The notes under the pieces were generated by a model that saw only the letters and a list, made by a program, of their open reading frames with translations, was not told where the DNA came from and ran no database searches. From Dillenia suffruticosa (taxonomy: Eukaryota > Streptophyta > Magnoliopsida > Dilleniales > Dilleniaceae), in the NCBI GenBank assembly GCA_033439265.1, contig JAVTVX010000013.1:3622501-3686500 (forward strand): DNA of 64,000 bases, written 5' to 3'. This document shows positions 49,208 to 61,951 of this stretch, piece after piece (position 1 is the stretch's first letter; the number at the start of each line of letters is the position of its first letter). The position numbers were made by a program, and so were the translations under genes.

Positions 49208-49291
49208 TTTTCTTTTTTTTGTAACACAAAAATTTAAATCCTGAATTTCAGGATTGGAAGAAAAAAATTGTGACCTGTCCCCTTAGGGACG
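49208..49291 (-). mobile_element. SINE-like element, copy D
   Basis: On the minus strand it starts GTCCCTAAGGGGACAGGTC, one base different from the palindromic head of copy B, then CACAAT, a T/C-rich middle, GGATTTAAATTTTTGTGTTAC and an A8 tract. The head shared with the copy at 35754 fixes the 5' end of the family. The flanks share AAAAGAAAA-like sequence, which may be a short target-site duplication but is too simple to trust. Confidence 0.6.
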
Positions 49292-49767
49292 TTTTCTTTT
49301 TCATTCATTGAGAGCAAGACTATTCTCAAACTATACAAGTTATAATGTCGTGTAATAATTGATTTTCGAATTAAAATTGCCTACTTAAGCATGATATTTC
49401 AATTTGTTTAAATGATAGTTGTGAAACTTTTACCCTTTGAGACTTTCCCTTATTTGAATAATTGAATTATTCAAAATGTAATTGTTTGCCATATTGATTT
49501 ACAAAAAACTCACTAAGCTTAAAAAAATATAAAATATTCTCCCCATTGGAAATATATAAAGTCAATCCTTCAAAAGACCTCCCAACTATATGATTTTAGC
49601 TAATTTTTTATTTTTTACAATGACTTTTATCCTTAATTTTTAAATGAAAAAAATAAAAATTTTAATAATTTTTTTTTTTACTTTAACGAAAAACAATAAG
49701 AATGTGAATGGAGGGGTTAATTTTGTGTATAAGTTGAGAGGGTCGATTTTTATTTTCTTAAAAGTTT

Positions 49768-49769
<2 letters not shown>

Positions 49770-49804
<35 letters not shown>
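49770..49804. repeat. (TA)n microsatellite
   Basis: About seventeen TA units in intergenic DNA. Confidence 0.85.
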
Positions 49805-49808
<4 letters not shown>

Positions 49809-51189
49809 AGTATTTCACCTATAATTTATGGGATATTTTTATACCTTTCTCTAAATATATTAATATTACCATATGTAAACCCACTATAGTTCCACGCATG
49901 CCAGGGTCCATGATCAATTTGAAACAACTCTATGTTCATTTTTTGTTGTCGTTTGTTTGTCCAAACCCCCCTCCCCTCAAGTTTTGGAGAAATAATACTT
50001 CTTCTTCGAATTTCTCAATCTTGGGGAATATAATCCACCTCCCTCCCCCACCAAAGCGCAGGAGGCCCCTTGATCTGTTGCATAGAACTAGGAAGAACTG
50101 AGGTCTTTTTTTTTTATATATATTAATTTATATTTTAATTAATTTGATTCGAACGTTATTAAGTTTAATTTATGAGAGAGTTCTCTTAATTTAATATTTT
50201 TAATTTTTATATTTTAATTAAGAAATTTAACACAGTCATACTTATTATTACGATGTGATTGTTCGTCCATAAGAACTCGGGTTTATTTCAAAGGTTAATT
50301 ATGATGAAAATTTCAGGACTTTCCTGATAAGGTGAGGACCGAAGGGGGGATTGGGGAGAGCCTTCGCACGCACTAATTAAAAGTAGAAGCTAAAGAATTT
50401 TGAACATGCGCATGTAATGATGAATGTTTCAACCGGAAGGCTTTGGGCGTTTTAAAATCACATCGCTCTAACACCCGTTCTGAAATTGCCTGTGCAAATT
50501 ATGATTTGAATGATACTCATAGTGCCGCTAAAAAAGGAGATACTGCTAAATATGTATGTATCAAATAAGTAAAGTATAAAATTTAATATATTTGAGTTTA
50601 CATAATTTATTTCTTTAAATACCATATTTTAAATTATCATGTATTTACATGTCTTTTATTGAATGTCATATTTTATTTAATTAATTTTTTCACAAAAAAG
50701 GTTCTCTCATGGGTTAAATCTTAGATTTGAGATTTTTGATTCAAAAACATACTTTGTTATATATGAGTCATGCTTTTAAATTTATTATACCAATCTAGAA
50801 TATTCTATGTTATAAAATTATATTTAATAAGATTTTTTTTACATTATTCATTAGATCATACTTTTAAATTTTAGAATTTTTTTTTCTATTTGCATTGAGA
50901 TAATTATATATGAGTCATGACAATGTCGTTATTTTTTATTTGATAGATTAATCTGATAAGGTTGCATGTAACCTTTCTCGAGAGATATGCACAACTTTAT
51001 CCCCTTTTTGGGTGAAGAATTAATACATTTCCCCAACGAAGAAAAAATGATTTATTTTAATTTAAATTTTTTACCAAATAAAAAAATGTAAAGATTCAGA
51101 GCGGCCAATCAAAATCCCTTACGAAAACGGTCAAAATCTTCATAAGTCGCCAAAAAAAAAAAAAAAAAAAAAACCACTAATGTTTTTGC

Positions 51190-51695
51190 AGACACCGAAG
51201 ACAGAGACTCCGAGAACGAGGTTTCCTGTGTCCTAATCACACTCTATTATTCTGCAAAACCCACCTTTTCGATTCAAGAAGAGGAGGAAGTACAGACTCT
51301 GGTTATTAGCTGTACAGTTAGTGGTTCCAGTTCTTGTAAGAGAGAGAAGAGGGAAGAGAGAAGAGAGAGACGGGATCTTCAATTTCTCACTTTTCTTTTC
51401 GCTTTTTTCACGAATCAGTAATTGATTTCGATCTTTAATTAATAAAAAGGTCAGTGGTTCATCTATTTCCTCTTGTGTATTAATTCTAGTCCGATCTGAT
51501 ATGTGTAGTTCTATTATAGTCTTTCAAGCAAGGTTTTAGTGAAATTGAATCTTTCGATTTTGGAATTTTGGTTGTATATTTTGGGAATTTCTGAGTTAAT
51601 TTTGAAGTCGTTAATGTTTTGATTGTGAATGTTATTTGTCATGTAACCTCTATACCCTTTTTCTTTCTTTTTGTGATTTAGGGTTTGGAGTTGAA
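51190..51695 (+). promoter_or_regulatory. 5' leader of the ArfGAP gene with a probable leader intron
   Basis: GA-rich sequence at about 51340-51375 resembles a plant 5' UTR. A donor-like AAAAG/gtcagt at about 51450 and an acceptor-like gtgatttag at about 51680, with T-rich sequence between, suggest an intron of roughly 230 bases just before the start codon. The splice calls are inference. Confidence 0.45.
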
Positions 51696-54600
51696 ATGGC
51701 GAGTCGGTTGAAGGAAGATGAGAAGAATGAGAGGATTATTCGAGGGCTTTTAAAGCTTCCGGCGAATCGACGGTGTATGAATTGCAATAGTTTGGTGAGG
51801 AGTTTTGTATTATTCTACTCATTATATGTATAGTGTTGTGCGTATTGTAGTCTGATCGATTTGAAACGCTTTCGTAGTCTGAATTCATTTTCGTGTGGCT
51901 TCAATTGTGAAATTGAGAAGGAGATAAAATAAAATTAGGTTTATGTTGGGGATAGTTTAATTTTGTGGGTAGTTTTTTTTTTTTTTTTTTTTGGCATATA
52001 CTAGTTGTACACAGTTTGTGCCTGTAAGAGAGACATGTGGAGAGAAATTTGAGGAGATAATTGTGGGATTAGGAGACTGTCTAATTACCTGACAAAAAGA
52101 ATCTCTTAATATTCAAGTGCATTATTAAAATAGAATACCCAGCATGTTTGAAGAGACTATATCTATGTGTTCTCTTGAATGACAGTGATAGATTAATGAC
52201 CACAAAAAGCCATTTAGGAATGATTTGAGTAGCCTGGACAATTGAATAATTGTTCGAGGGTTAAGTATATTATTTGGTTGTTTTTTGTGTTGCTATGGGA
52301 ATAAGTAAAATAATTGCCCAAGTGATTGGAAAAAATTATGGTGTTCTAAGTTGTGCTGGATCTGAAATTGCACACCACGTGTGAAGAAAAGTGCAAGCTT
52401 TGAGAGAGAACTTAAATAGGGCTCACTAGTAGTTATTAGAAAACTTCCTCTTTATCTAGAAATCTTTCCTTTGTGGTTGTTATTTTTATAAATCTTTTTA
52501 AGAAAAAATCACACATTAAATTTTATGGCTAATTTAAACCTAGAAAAGCTTGACGGATTTGGCATTACAATAAGGGGAGGTTGGCTTTGTGATAGTTACT
52601 AAATATTTGCTCCTACATGCTACGTCTATGTAGAAGCGTGTGGTGGATTACAAAAAGAGAGTAGGATAGTTTTTAGCGATAGAAAGAATAGGATTTTGGG
52701 GATAGTTCATAAAGGGGCTATTTTGTGCAATTGGAAATGTGACGGCTTCAAAAAATTTGTCGCAAAGAGTTCCTTTTACAATATAAAATAAACATTTAAT
52801 GGCAAGTAAAAAAAGAAAAAGGGGCCAGCTAGCAGGTGTGTGAACAAGCTAAGCCAACCAGAGTTTTGACATGTTGAGGCTCCTTCAAGCTTCCTATCTC
52901 ATTCAAACTTGCCTTGTTAAGCTAATCTGAAGATTGATTGCTGGTTTTTGGCGGGGGTGAAGTAATTGAGATGTGCTGCAATTGAAGCCCCCAAATTTCT
53001 GCTCAAATCGCGATTATAAATTTATATTATACATATAATGTATTGCGGACCATGAACTTAACTAATTTAAGGACTTGCAAAAGCAACCTAGAAAGCCTTT
53101 AACTTCAAAGTGGAGCCGAGGCATAGCCTTCTTCTCAGGAATAAAAAAGCCTGAATTTTGTGTCTGAACCCAAGCAAGAGGTATGTAAGCAATTTGGTTG
53201 TTTGCAACCATCCTATCGTGTTTCAATTCTCACGCTTCCCGGCAAAGGAAGTTTTTTCTTGATTTATTGCCTCATTAAGTACTATACTTGTCGTGGTAGA
53301 AAGTACCATGATTCTTCTTTCTTAGTGTATGGAATAAAAAAACTCACTTGTTATTGCCACCCTATCTGAGTAATGTACATTGACATTCTATTTTTTTAAT
53401 GAGCAGGGACCACAGTATGTATGCACAAATTTCTGGACATTTGTTTGCACAACCTGTAGTGGAATACAGTAAGTGCCATTTTTTTTTTTGCAGCAAAGAG
53501 TTGCAGTTCATTTCCAACATCAATGTTACTGGCTTTAAATTGCCTCAGGTGATTATGTTTGTTCCACTGTCATGGCTAAATTTGGTTTTCTTTGCTCAAA
53601 TATTTAAAACTTTTTCCAGCCGCGAGTTCACACATCGAGTAAAATCAGTATCAATGGCTAAGTTCACTTCCCAAGAAGTTAGTGCCCTTCAAGGAGGTGG
53701 AAATGAGGTTGGAATATATTACACATTTTTCATAACATTCATCTTAGGCCCGTTTTAGATTTGACCAAGGTTCTAACATGGGTTTCAACTCTGATTTATG
53801 TTTTAGACTGCAAAAGAAATCTATTTAAAAGAATGGGATGCTCAGCGTCAGTCTTTCCCTGATAGCAGGTATTTCTGATACTTAATTTTGCCCTTTCTTA
53901 TGCCTTTGATGCCATGTATTCTTCTGATAGATTTTTGGCTGGCAGTAATATTGAGAGGCTTCGTGACTTTATCAAGCATGTCTATGTGGATAGAAGATAT
54001 ACAGGGGAAAAGAATTTTGACAAGCCTCCTAGAGGAAGGGTAAGCTTATCTTCCATCATTATCCCTCATGATTCTGATACCACTGAGATAAGTTTGAAAC
54101 AAGATTCTTCCTTAAATCTTTCACCTATATGCTCCAATTTGGTGCAACTAGTTTTTCTGCATTTTTTTTTTATCTTGCAAGTTTTGAACTATAGACTCTT
54201 TAGTGGGTCCTTGGAAGTTTTTAGATTCCATTTATTTTCCTGTTCAACAGAAAAGTACTATTTGGTTTGGCAGTTTTTAGTTATATATCATGCCAATGTG
54301 GATATTGCCTAGTTAATTGAACTAAAAGGTTTGAATGAGTGAGTTTAAACCATTCGGTGATATGTAATCATTATTCGACATCCCTTTTAACTGATATTTT
54401 ATACCTTTGATACCTGAAAGGGATCAAGGTTGTTTCTTATTGTACTTTAATGAATATTGAGTTTGTAGTAATGTCATATTCATTTCTTGTTTAACTCGTT
54501 AGGTATAATCTTGTACAGAGAAGCCCCAATTTGGGTTTAAGTATGGCTTAGTTGGATGCATCATTGAACCTGAATAATAATGACACTGATTAAATCATCA

Positions 54601-57600
54601 AGGGCATTGTTATTCACGTCTAAAACTATGACTGCTGAATAATGGGATTTTTTGAAACTTGTTGGTATCGCTACCGAACTTGGTGACTGACTTGGTTGTG
54701 CATTTATTAACCAATAGAGTGACAAAGAGGACTCCCATGATAGGAGGTTTGATACATATCAGGGAGGGTCCCGCAGCCCACCATATGATGGCACAGATGA
54801 ACGTCGTTATAATGATAGATCCAGCCCTGGTGGAAGATTTGAGGACAGAAATCGTGCTGGATATGATCAAGAATACCAGCAGTCTAGAAGTCCTGCCCGT
54901 GCTGAGGTAATAAATGATTGGCGTCGAGAGGATAGATTTGGAAATTCCAAGAGATCTGAAGATCGTAGATTTTCTGACGGCGATTATAAGGTGGAAGGCA
55001 AGTCACCTGATCATCAAAAAGATGTTGATTCTTCAAGTCCCCCTGTTGTCCGCCCTGTTAGAGATATTTTGGGTGAGAATGTAATACCTCTTCGGATCAG
55101 TGAACCTCCAAAAGCTAATGGCATTAGGGCTGCAGATGGTTCTTTACATACGCAGGTTAGGCTTCTTCTTAAACGAGTTGCAAGATTTCTATTTCATGTC
55201 AAGAAGCTCAAGTCTGTTTGCTTATATGGTTGTTTCTTTATGGGAATGCTTGAGTCCTCATACTCTTGTTTTTCTTACCTTTTTTTAGACCCTCAAATTC
55301 ATGGTAATATGCTTTTCTGGGGGTGATTCTCTTGTTAACTATATTCTGTTGTCCTCAGGAGAACATTCCTGTAAATCAGATTTAATTTGAAGTATGGTGG
55401 TGAAACCACTTTGAGAACCCTCTCGTGGGAACATTGTGTGCCTACTTTAAAATCTCTCCTTGAAATCCCCCCCCCCCCGGGGGGAAACTTTTATAACGAA
55501 ACTCAATGTCCTCCATGAGTGAAGGGAACTAGTTTTCCAGCAATGAGGGAATGAAATTTTTGACAAACACCCTTTGAGTTTTGATTTCCCTCACCTCCAA
55601 CACTAATTTTTAACCAAATTTGAACCCAGAATCGAATTTTCAGGGAACTCTTATGAAAATTGGAACATCAGATATGGAATTCTTATGAAAAATCTAGTGC
55701 AGAGTCAAATTTAGTGAAAATAATCATCACAGGTAAGACAACCAAAAGCCAGAGGGATATGCTTGAAATGTTGTACAGAGCTTGCCAAAAGGCAAATGCC
55801 ATTTTCTTATGGGGATATTGAATTTTATTTTGAAAGTTTTGGGGGTGAATGACTACAACAGAAGTTCAGAGGTTAATTTGAAAGTTGGCATCAAGTTTGG
55901 GGGATATTTGTGGTTTTGGACTTGTAGTTATTAATCAAATGCTGTACAGAATAGGCTCTGTTAGGTTAAGCTGTTGAATTCATTGCATCTGCCATGGTGA
56001 TACATGCTTAGGCTGATATTCTTTTGGACAATATACTCTGTAGTTGAGAAGTTGTTTGAGGTAAACTATAATCACATTGCAAGAACCCATGCTTCCCATT
56101 CAGTTTCAACTGGTCATGTTACATCTGAGAATTTAATTTCGTTGTTTATTTTACCCTTCTGTGAATCTGAAACTTTAGTGTCTATTTTTTTCTGAGTTTT
56201 GTGTAACATGGATTTGAAACTTTCAAGATGTTGCAATCTTCAAAGAGATACCCTAGGCAATCCTATGAGATTGTTAAGTTAAGCTATATTAAAGTTTAGT
56301 AAAAAATTGAAATTTGTTGACTGCGGAGAAGGAGAAAAGAGCTTCAGCTGCAACATAATCAGCGGTTGGTGTGAGAACAGCTTCTTTTTTTCATGCTGAG
56401 AAGGAAATGCATTAAAAAAGGAGAGCTAAAAAGTCTGGCTGGGGAAGGAAATTCCCCTTACATCACTTCTTATAACAGAAAAGAAAAAGGGGGAGGGGTG
56501 TCAAATATTACAAGTCTTGAGTTTGAGTGCAACTCAATTTGGTAAGCAAATCTGCGAGGAAATTTCCTTCACTGTAAACATGAACTGGCCTGCTACTGCG
56601 TGGAGCTGGCCTGCAATCAACAAGAAAAGAACAAATTCTATGACAGACAATCCTCTTCTATTTGAATTAATAAGGTTGACATTCACTTGAGAATCCTGAT
56701 TTGATAGAAGTCCAAATTACCCATGATGCTTAACTTGGATTAAGCCATCTTGCGGCCCCCAAAGTTCATCCTTTACTTTGTTTTCAGTCTTCCTAATAAT
56801 AAGGTAAGTTTAGCCAGGCATCTGTTTTGTTTCCTTCAATTTTGGCTTTGTACTATAGCTGTATGGTGCTATGCATGCATGCGTCTTTATTCATATGCTT
56901 CAGCATAAGATGTTTTTTATTTCCCATTTCACTCCCAACTTGATGTACGCTTAGTCTCAGAACTATAACTCTGCTTACTTCAGTTGAAAGGGTCATTTTC
57001 TTACACAAACAATCCTATTGCAGAGAACTGCATCTTCCAGTAGCTTGGGATCTTCTAATGGGAATACTGTTGGAGTTAAGGTGGAGAATCCAGTAAGCTT
57101 AATTGACTTCAATACCGATCCTGAACCTCCTATTGCTGCAGCATCACCTCCAACACAACACACTATGGGTCCAAATGTTCCACAACCTACAAATTCATCT
57201 AGTAATGATAATTGGGCCAGTTTTGATGTTGCTCCTGAGGCAAAAGTATCTCAAGCTCCTACGAGTGTGAACCAATTGGAAGATATGTTCTTGAACTTAA
57301 CAGTTTCATCTCCGGCACCTGTACAACAGGTATCTGGATTACCAGTTAGCAGTGGCACGACTATGTCAATGCAACCTGCTAGTGGCAATATGGCAGCTGT
57401 GCCTTTTGGACAATTGTCAATGTCACCAGTAAGTGGTGGGTTTCCTGTAACTGCATCAGTAAATAACTCAACATTTTCCCCTACTGTTGCTTTGGGAGCT
57501 TCTTCTGGGTCAACACCAGTATTGCCTGTCAGTGGTGTAAATTCCATTGCACAGTGGCCTACAATTCAGCACCAGCAGCATTCATTATTCCCTGGTACTG

Positions 57601-60410
57601 GGAGTTACCCTGTTCAGCAGCAAAATCCTGTTGTTGGACCTTCAAGCAATCAGGTGGATCTCATACTGGATTTCTTTATTCTCTAATGATAACTGAGAAA
57701 ATTGTTCTCAATGCTTTTTGTGCTCTTATCCAGCCATGGAATGCACTAGTTGCCAAAAATAGACAAGCACATGTAGATATTGCATCTGCGCCTTCATTCC
57801 AAGCTGTATCAAAAGTTGGACCAGATGTCCCGCCTGGAAATGTAGCTCAAACTGAACCTGCAAATTTGAAATTGGCTGGAAGAAGAGAATTGCCAGAGGT
57901 ATCGATGTTTTACATGCTCAACTCTTTCCTTGGTTTCTTTACTCTTTTTTGTGTGTAAAACACCAGAATTTGAGGATTATGCCATATAATCATGTTTAAG
58001 AGTGAACATATTGTTACACAAGCTCCTAACATGTCTGAAACTGGTCAATGTCTTGAGTCATCCACTGGTTAGTGGTGTTGATGGCAAGGCATCCTAAACT
58101 GATTCTCATGCCATGATTACTCCGCAGGATCTTTTTACAACAATTAATCCATCGTTCTACATGCCAATGCAAAACTTTCAAGCTGGTCTACCTCGTGCCA
58201 TGGGGTTCTCGATGCAATATACGGCAACAGTGGTACGCTATGCCCAATTATCAAGTCAGCACAATGGTTTCTATTCATCCAATTACATGCATGGCCCTGT
58301 GACTTTTTTTTTATTTTGTTTATTATTGTAGCCAATGCATTCTTTTCCCCAGCAGTCAAGATCAATAAATCCATTCGATATCAGCAGTGAACCATCTGTG
58401 TCTCAAGCTCCAGTGGTATGCACTGTGCTAATACTCATTTTACTTCTGAATTACTCATTAATTTATGGGCATTATTTTGTGTAAGATTCAGCAAGGAAGA
58501 GATTCAATCTCTGTGGAGCTCATGCGTTAAACTTGTTTAGTGATTCTCAGAGCCATGAAAGAAACCATCCCCTAAATTTTCTTCATGGGTAGTTAAGGAT
58601 AACCGCGTCCACTATAAGCTTTTCTCTGAGTTTCTTTAAACATGCTTATTGGATGGCCTGACCCCCTCATCTATGATTTCCAACATGGGCTTACCCATCT
58701 GTAAGTGTCAAATCAAATTGAGCGGGTCAGAAGCTCTTTTGGTGAAGCAAGAAGGAGAAAAGGGGGTGGGGTGGGGGGAGGATTGTTAGATGTAGCTTTT
58801 GATGTTGATTATTATTATTTTTTTCTTGTAGCTTTTTAGGGCTAAATTCAAGTAAAGATGGTCAACTGTGATTTTGGTGTCAAGAGGCATAAAGTTATAT
58901 ATACAACACTATGGTGCTTTCCTTATGAATTAGTATTTTAGGGGCACTTGGGACAGAGGTAGAATTTTGTTTTAATTGATTGCTGGCTTTGGCCTGATTG
59001 GCCTTTTTGAGGGGGTCTAAAATTACGTTAGTTCATGGGTTTGAGCACCATTCTCCTTGCACATTGCTCGGCAGAACTGTATTTGTAATTATCCCTGTTT
59101 TCTTTATTGCCTTGAGCTGCATAGAGATATTGAAGTTGGAGTCAAAGTGCAACTTATGAGTTTTGCGTGCTTGGTAACTTTCTAGCTCTAAATGTTTTTG
59201 TGGTCTCAACATTTTCAGTACGGTTATCTAGTTCTATTGAGTCCGTTTATCTGGTGGATTCGAGTAGTCTACTGATTTTTCAATTTTTTTCCTTGAACTT
59301 ACTGATTCTGCATTAAATTTAACTTCTCCAGTCTTTTCCTCTTATTTTACTCAACCTCCTCCTTCCAAAAATTTGGCTTATTAAAAGCTGTCTAATAAGA
59401 AAGGTGTCAAACTGTAGCTTCGATGAGATCAATGCTGTTTCTACTCTTTGATACTATTGTCAGCTTCCAGAATTTTTCAATTTTTTAGTTCCCCTTCTGT
59501 AGTTTCCTTCCGTGGGATCGTTGCAAGGTGCTCTACCAAATGCACCCCTTCAGACAGGTTTATTGCGTTCTCAGTCTCTTGGTACTCCAATGCCTACATG
59601 GATGCCACCCCCTTCGTCCTTTCATCCATTGGTAATGCCTCCTCAGGCACTGCCACATGCCTCATCAATGCCTCCAGGTAAAATCATTTGGCAGTTGCTT
59701 TTCCTGTCCCTAGTCCTGATGATGTTAACTCTGCGTTAATTTTTTCAGGTTTATTCTCAGGGCAACAGGTACCAAATAACATGCCACCTTCTGGGTAAGT
59801 AGATTTTTCATTATTTACTGTTTCACTTATAGGCTAAGCCAGAAACTGAAACCTGAGGGGAGCCAAGACCGGAACGTGGCAATGTGCTCTACCAATATCA
59901 AACTACATACACTTTTCATTATCCATACTTATCCTGTCCAATACTGGAACACTGAGAGGCAATTAATATTGAAAAAGTTTACTAATTGTTAGAGAGACTA
60001 ATAAAACTAAAAAAAAAGGGCAGGAATGTTGCTAAGAACTGCAAGAACTACAAATCCCAACTTCGTCCAATCTAAAATATCCTTGTTGATTAAGTTAGTT
60101 GAATGGAATCTAGCTAAATGTTTTCAATGGTATGAAGTTCCAATATAAGTACCAAGAATTGTGTACATGATGATTCTCAATTTAATGAAATGGTTTTTAT
60201 ATGAATTGGTGGCAGTAATTGCATTATCAGTAATATTGCACCCATTTAAAAATCTTGGTGTTAATTTGCAGGCATCAAGGAGTCGGGAGTTTTGGAGGTG
60301 AGGGGGGTGATTATGGCACATTAAATTCAATTCCGCAGATGAATGCAAGAAACTCGGCGCCCAATACCCTGAGCTCTTTTCCTTCTGTTGGAGGAAATCC
60401 ATTTGGGTGA
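51696..60410 (+). CDS. AGD14: ADP-ribosylation factor GTPase-activating protein, AGD14 type (13 coding exons, 728 aa)
   Basis: Exons are 51696-51794, 53407-53468, 53620-53707, 53807-53868, 53946-54039, 54718-55155, 57024-57653, 57734-57898, 58128-58232, 58332-58415, 59503-59677, 59749-59794 and 60272-60410. ArfGAPs stimulate GTP hydrolysis on Arf GTPases during vesicle coat cycles at Golgi/endosomal membranes. Seen here: an N-terminal ArfGAP domain (about 10-130) with zinc finger C27-x2-C30-x16-C47-x2-C50 and the arginine finger R55 in SGIHREFTHRVKS; then an Asp/Arg/Ser-rich region (about 136-235, with SRSPPYDG and QQSRSPARAE); a SLIDFNTDPEPP segment at the start of exon 7; a long Ser/Thr/Pro/Gln-rich tail with repeated LPVSSG/LPVSG-like units and NPFDI; and the terminal GGNPFG, an NPF motif that can bind EH-domain proteins. 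Domain order and length fit plant AGD14/AGD15-type (HRB-like) proteins. All introns are GT-AG. Introns 1 (1.6 kb) and 6 (1.9 kb) are long. Confidence 0.94.
55156..57023 (+). other. Intron 6 of the ArfGAP gene (1.9 kb)
   Basis: Runs from CATACGCAG/gttagg to cctattgcag/AGAACTGC in phase 0. It contains a C11G5 tract near 55468-55484 and a block at about 56390-56700 that resembles repeated plant sequence, though I cannot assign it to a family. The open frames inside it lack motifs. Confidence 0.7.
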
Positions 60411-61951
60411 ATTTGAATTGAAGTAAGGTGAAAGCCCTTTAAGTTGGGATAAAGCTTCAAGTTTTTTGCTCCATTCCAAGCCACTGAGTGGGAAATTTTG
60501 TCTCGTTATATTTAGATATAGTGTTGCTTTAGGAGGTTTCTTGTGTGACTTCCCAAAGCAAGAAATCGATTTGCACAACCATGGAAAGATCTCTGCAGTG
60601 GCGAGCATTCGTTTGCTCAGACTTAGACGTAGATATCTCCATGGAATTAATCAGAAACACTTGCTGAAAATGTGAAACGGGAGTCATTACCAACATCCGT
60701 GGAGTTACTTGTAATATTTATTTGGCCGTCATGTTGAGTCAGAAAGGGACATCAATATCTCAACGAAAATAATGTAATTCTTTTGTGAAGTGGAGTCTGA
60801 TCAGTGTTGTGAGCCACCTCTAGGAATTGTATTATTCTTTTAACCTTTTTTCCGTGTGATTATGTATAATCATGTCTTCTATTGTGATGAGTCCTGATTG
60901 TGAAAAATTTTACTGAAAACTTCCAATAGAAAATTGATAATGCTTTATTGTTTGCAGTAATTCTCGTTGATCACTCTTACCTTCTAAGCTTTCTTTCATG
61001 CTTTGGCATGCTTGTATCCATTATATTCTTCTATTTTCCTAGTTAACATCAGGGATTTTAATGATAGCGATGCTGATACAAGAGGGATGAAAGATTTTTT
61101 TCCCCGTCTTATATTGGATGTTTTGCATGGTCATATCTGCAATTTTGAGAATACTTGATCTCTCTCCCTCGCACACGTTGAAGATGGATTACCATGATTT
61201 TTTGCTCTCATATTTTTTTAGTATAAGGGACAATCCTATTACCATGACATGCCTGTGTAGTTTTGTTTGAGCCATGGTTATTGTTACCGATAATAGCCAT
61301 AGTTTTACAAAAAAGACAAGTGATCACGATGCTCTTCTTCTTGCGGAGGTTTATATTTAGCTATTCCTTTTAGGGCTTACCACACAGATTTTACCCATCT
61401 GATTTAAATGTAACTAATGTTTTTAAGGTGAATTTATAACCATAGTTCCATCAAAGGAGTAGGTAGCTGCAATTCATAATCTTGAGAGTTAGTTGACAAG
61501 ATGTTCTTTGGCATGGGAAGAAAACTAGATAAAAGAGAGGAAGAAGGTCGCTCCTGTTAAGAGTTGCCACAAAATAAGATGAACTAACATCCATTTTCTC
61601 AATCTGCATCTGCTGGAACAAAAATCAATTTTTACCATCCACAAATGTACGACTTTGATTACTAATACACCATAAAGCAGAACTGAAATCAATTTAAACT
61701 CCTAGCTCAATATGCCATCCACAAAAAGCCTAGAAGGAAATGGGTCTTCATTGTGCTTTTAGAATATGTTTCTCCCTTGTATCTCTATAGATGGGAAGCT
61801 GCATTTTTCTCACAACTAGGAAGTTCCTATGTAATGTGTATATCTTGCGCCGTTTTGGTGCTCTTTCCCAATCTGGAATTTGTGGATTGCTTTAATGTCC
61901 AACAGATAAACGGAGCAACCTTGAAGGATCAAAAGACCTCCCTAGAGTTTC
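60411..61951. other. Spacer between convergent ArfGAP and SERINC genes
   Basis: Holds the 3' UTR of the ArfGAP gene (probably to about 60950) and the 3' UTR of the minus-strand SERINC gene. No other gene seen. Confidence 0.6.

Larger units (their letters stand above)
48117..51450. other. Intergenic AT-rich spacer
   Basis: No supported exon. It contains SINE copy D at about 49208-49291, a (TA)n run at about 49770-49804, poly-T tracts and a frame at 49898 without motif. The end next to 51190 is the promoter and leader of the ArfGAP gene. Confidence 0.55.

Noticed and set aside
59448..59739. Two overlapping frames around exon 11 of the ArfGAP gene
   Set aside because: Only the frame continuing LQGALPNAP is exon 11; the other is its shadow.
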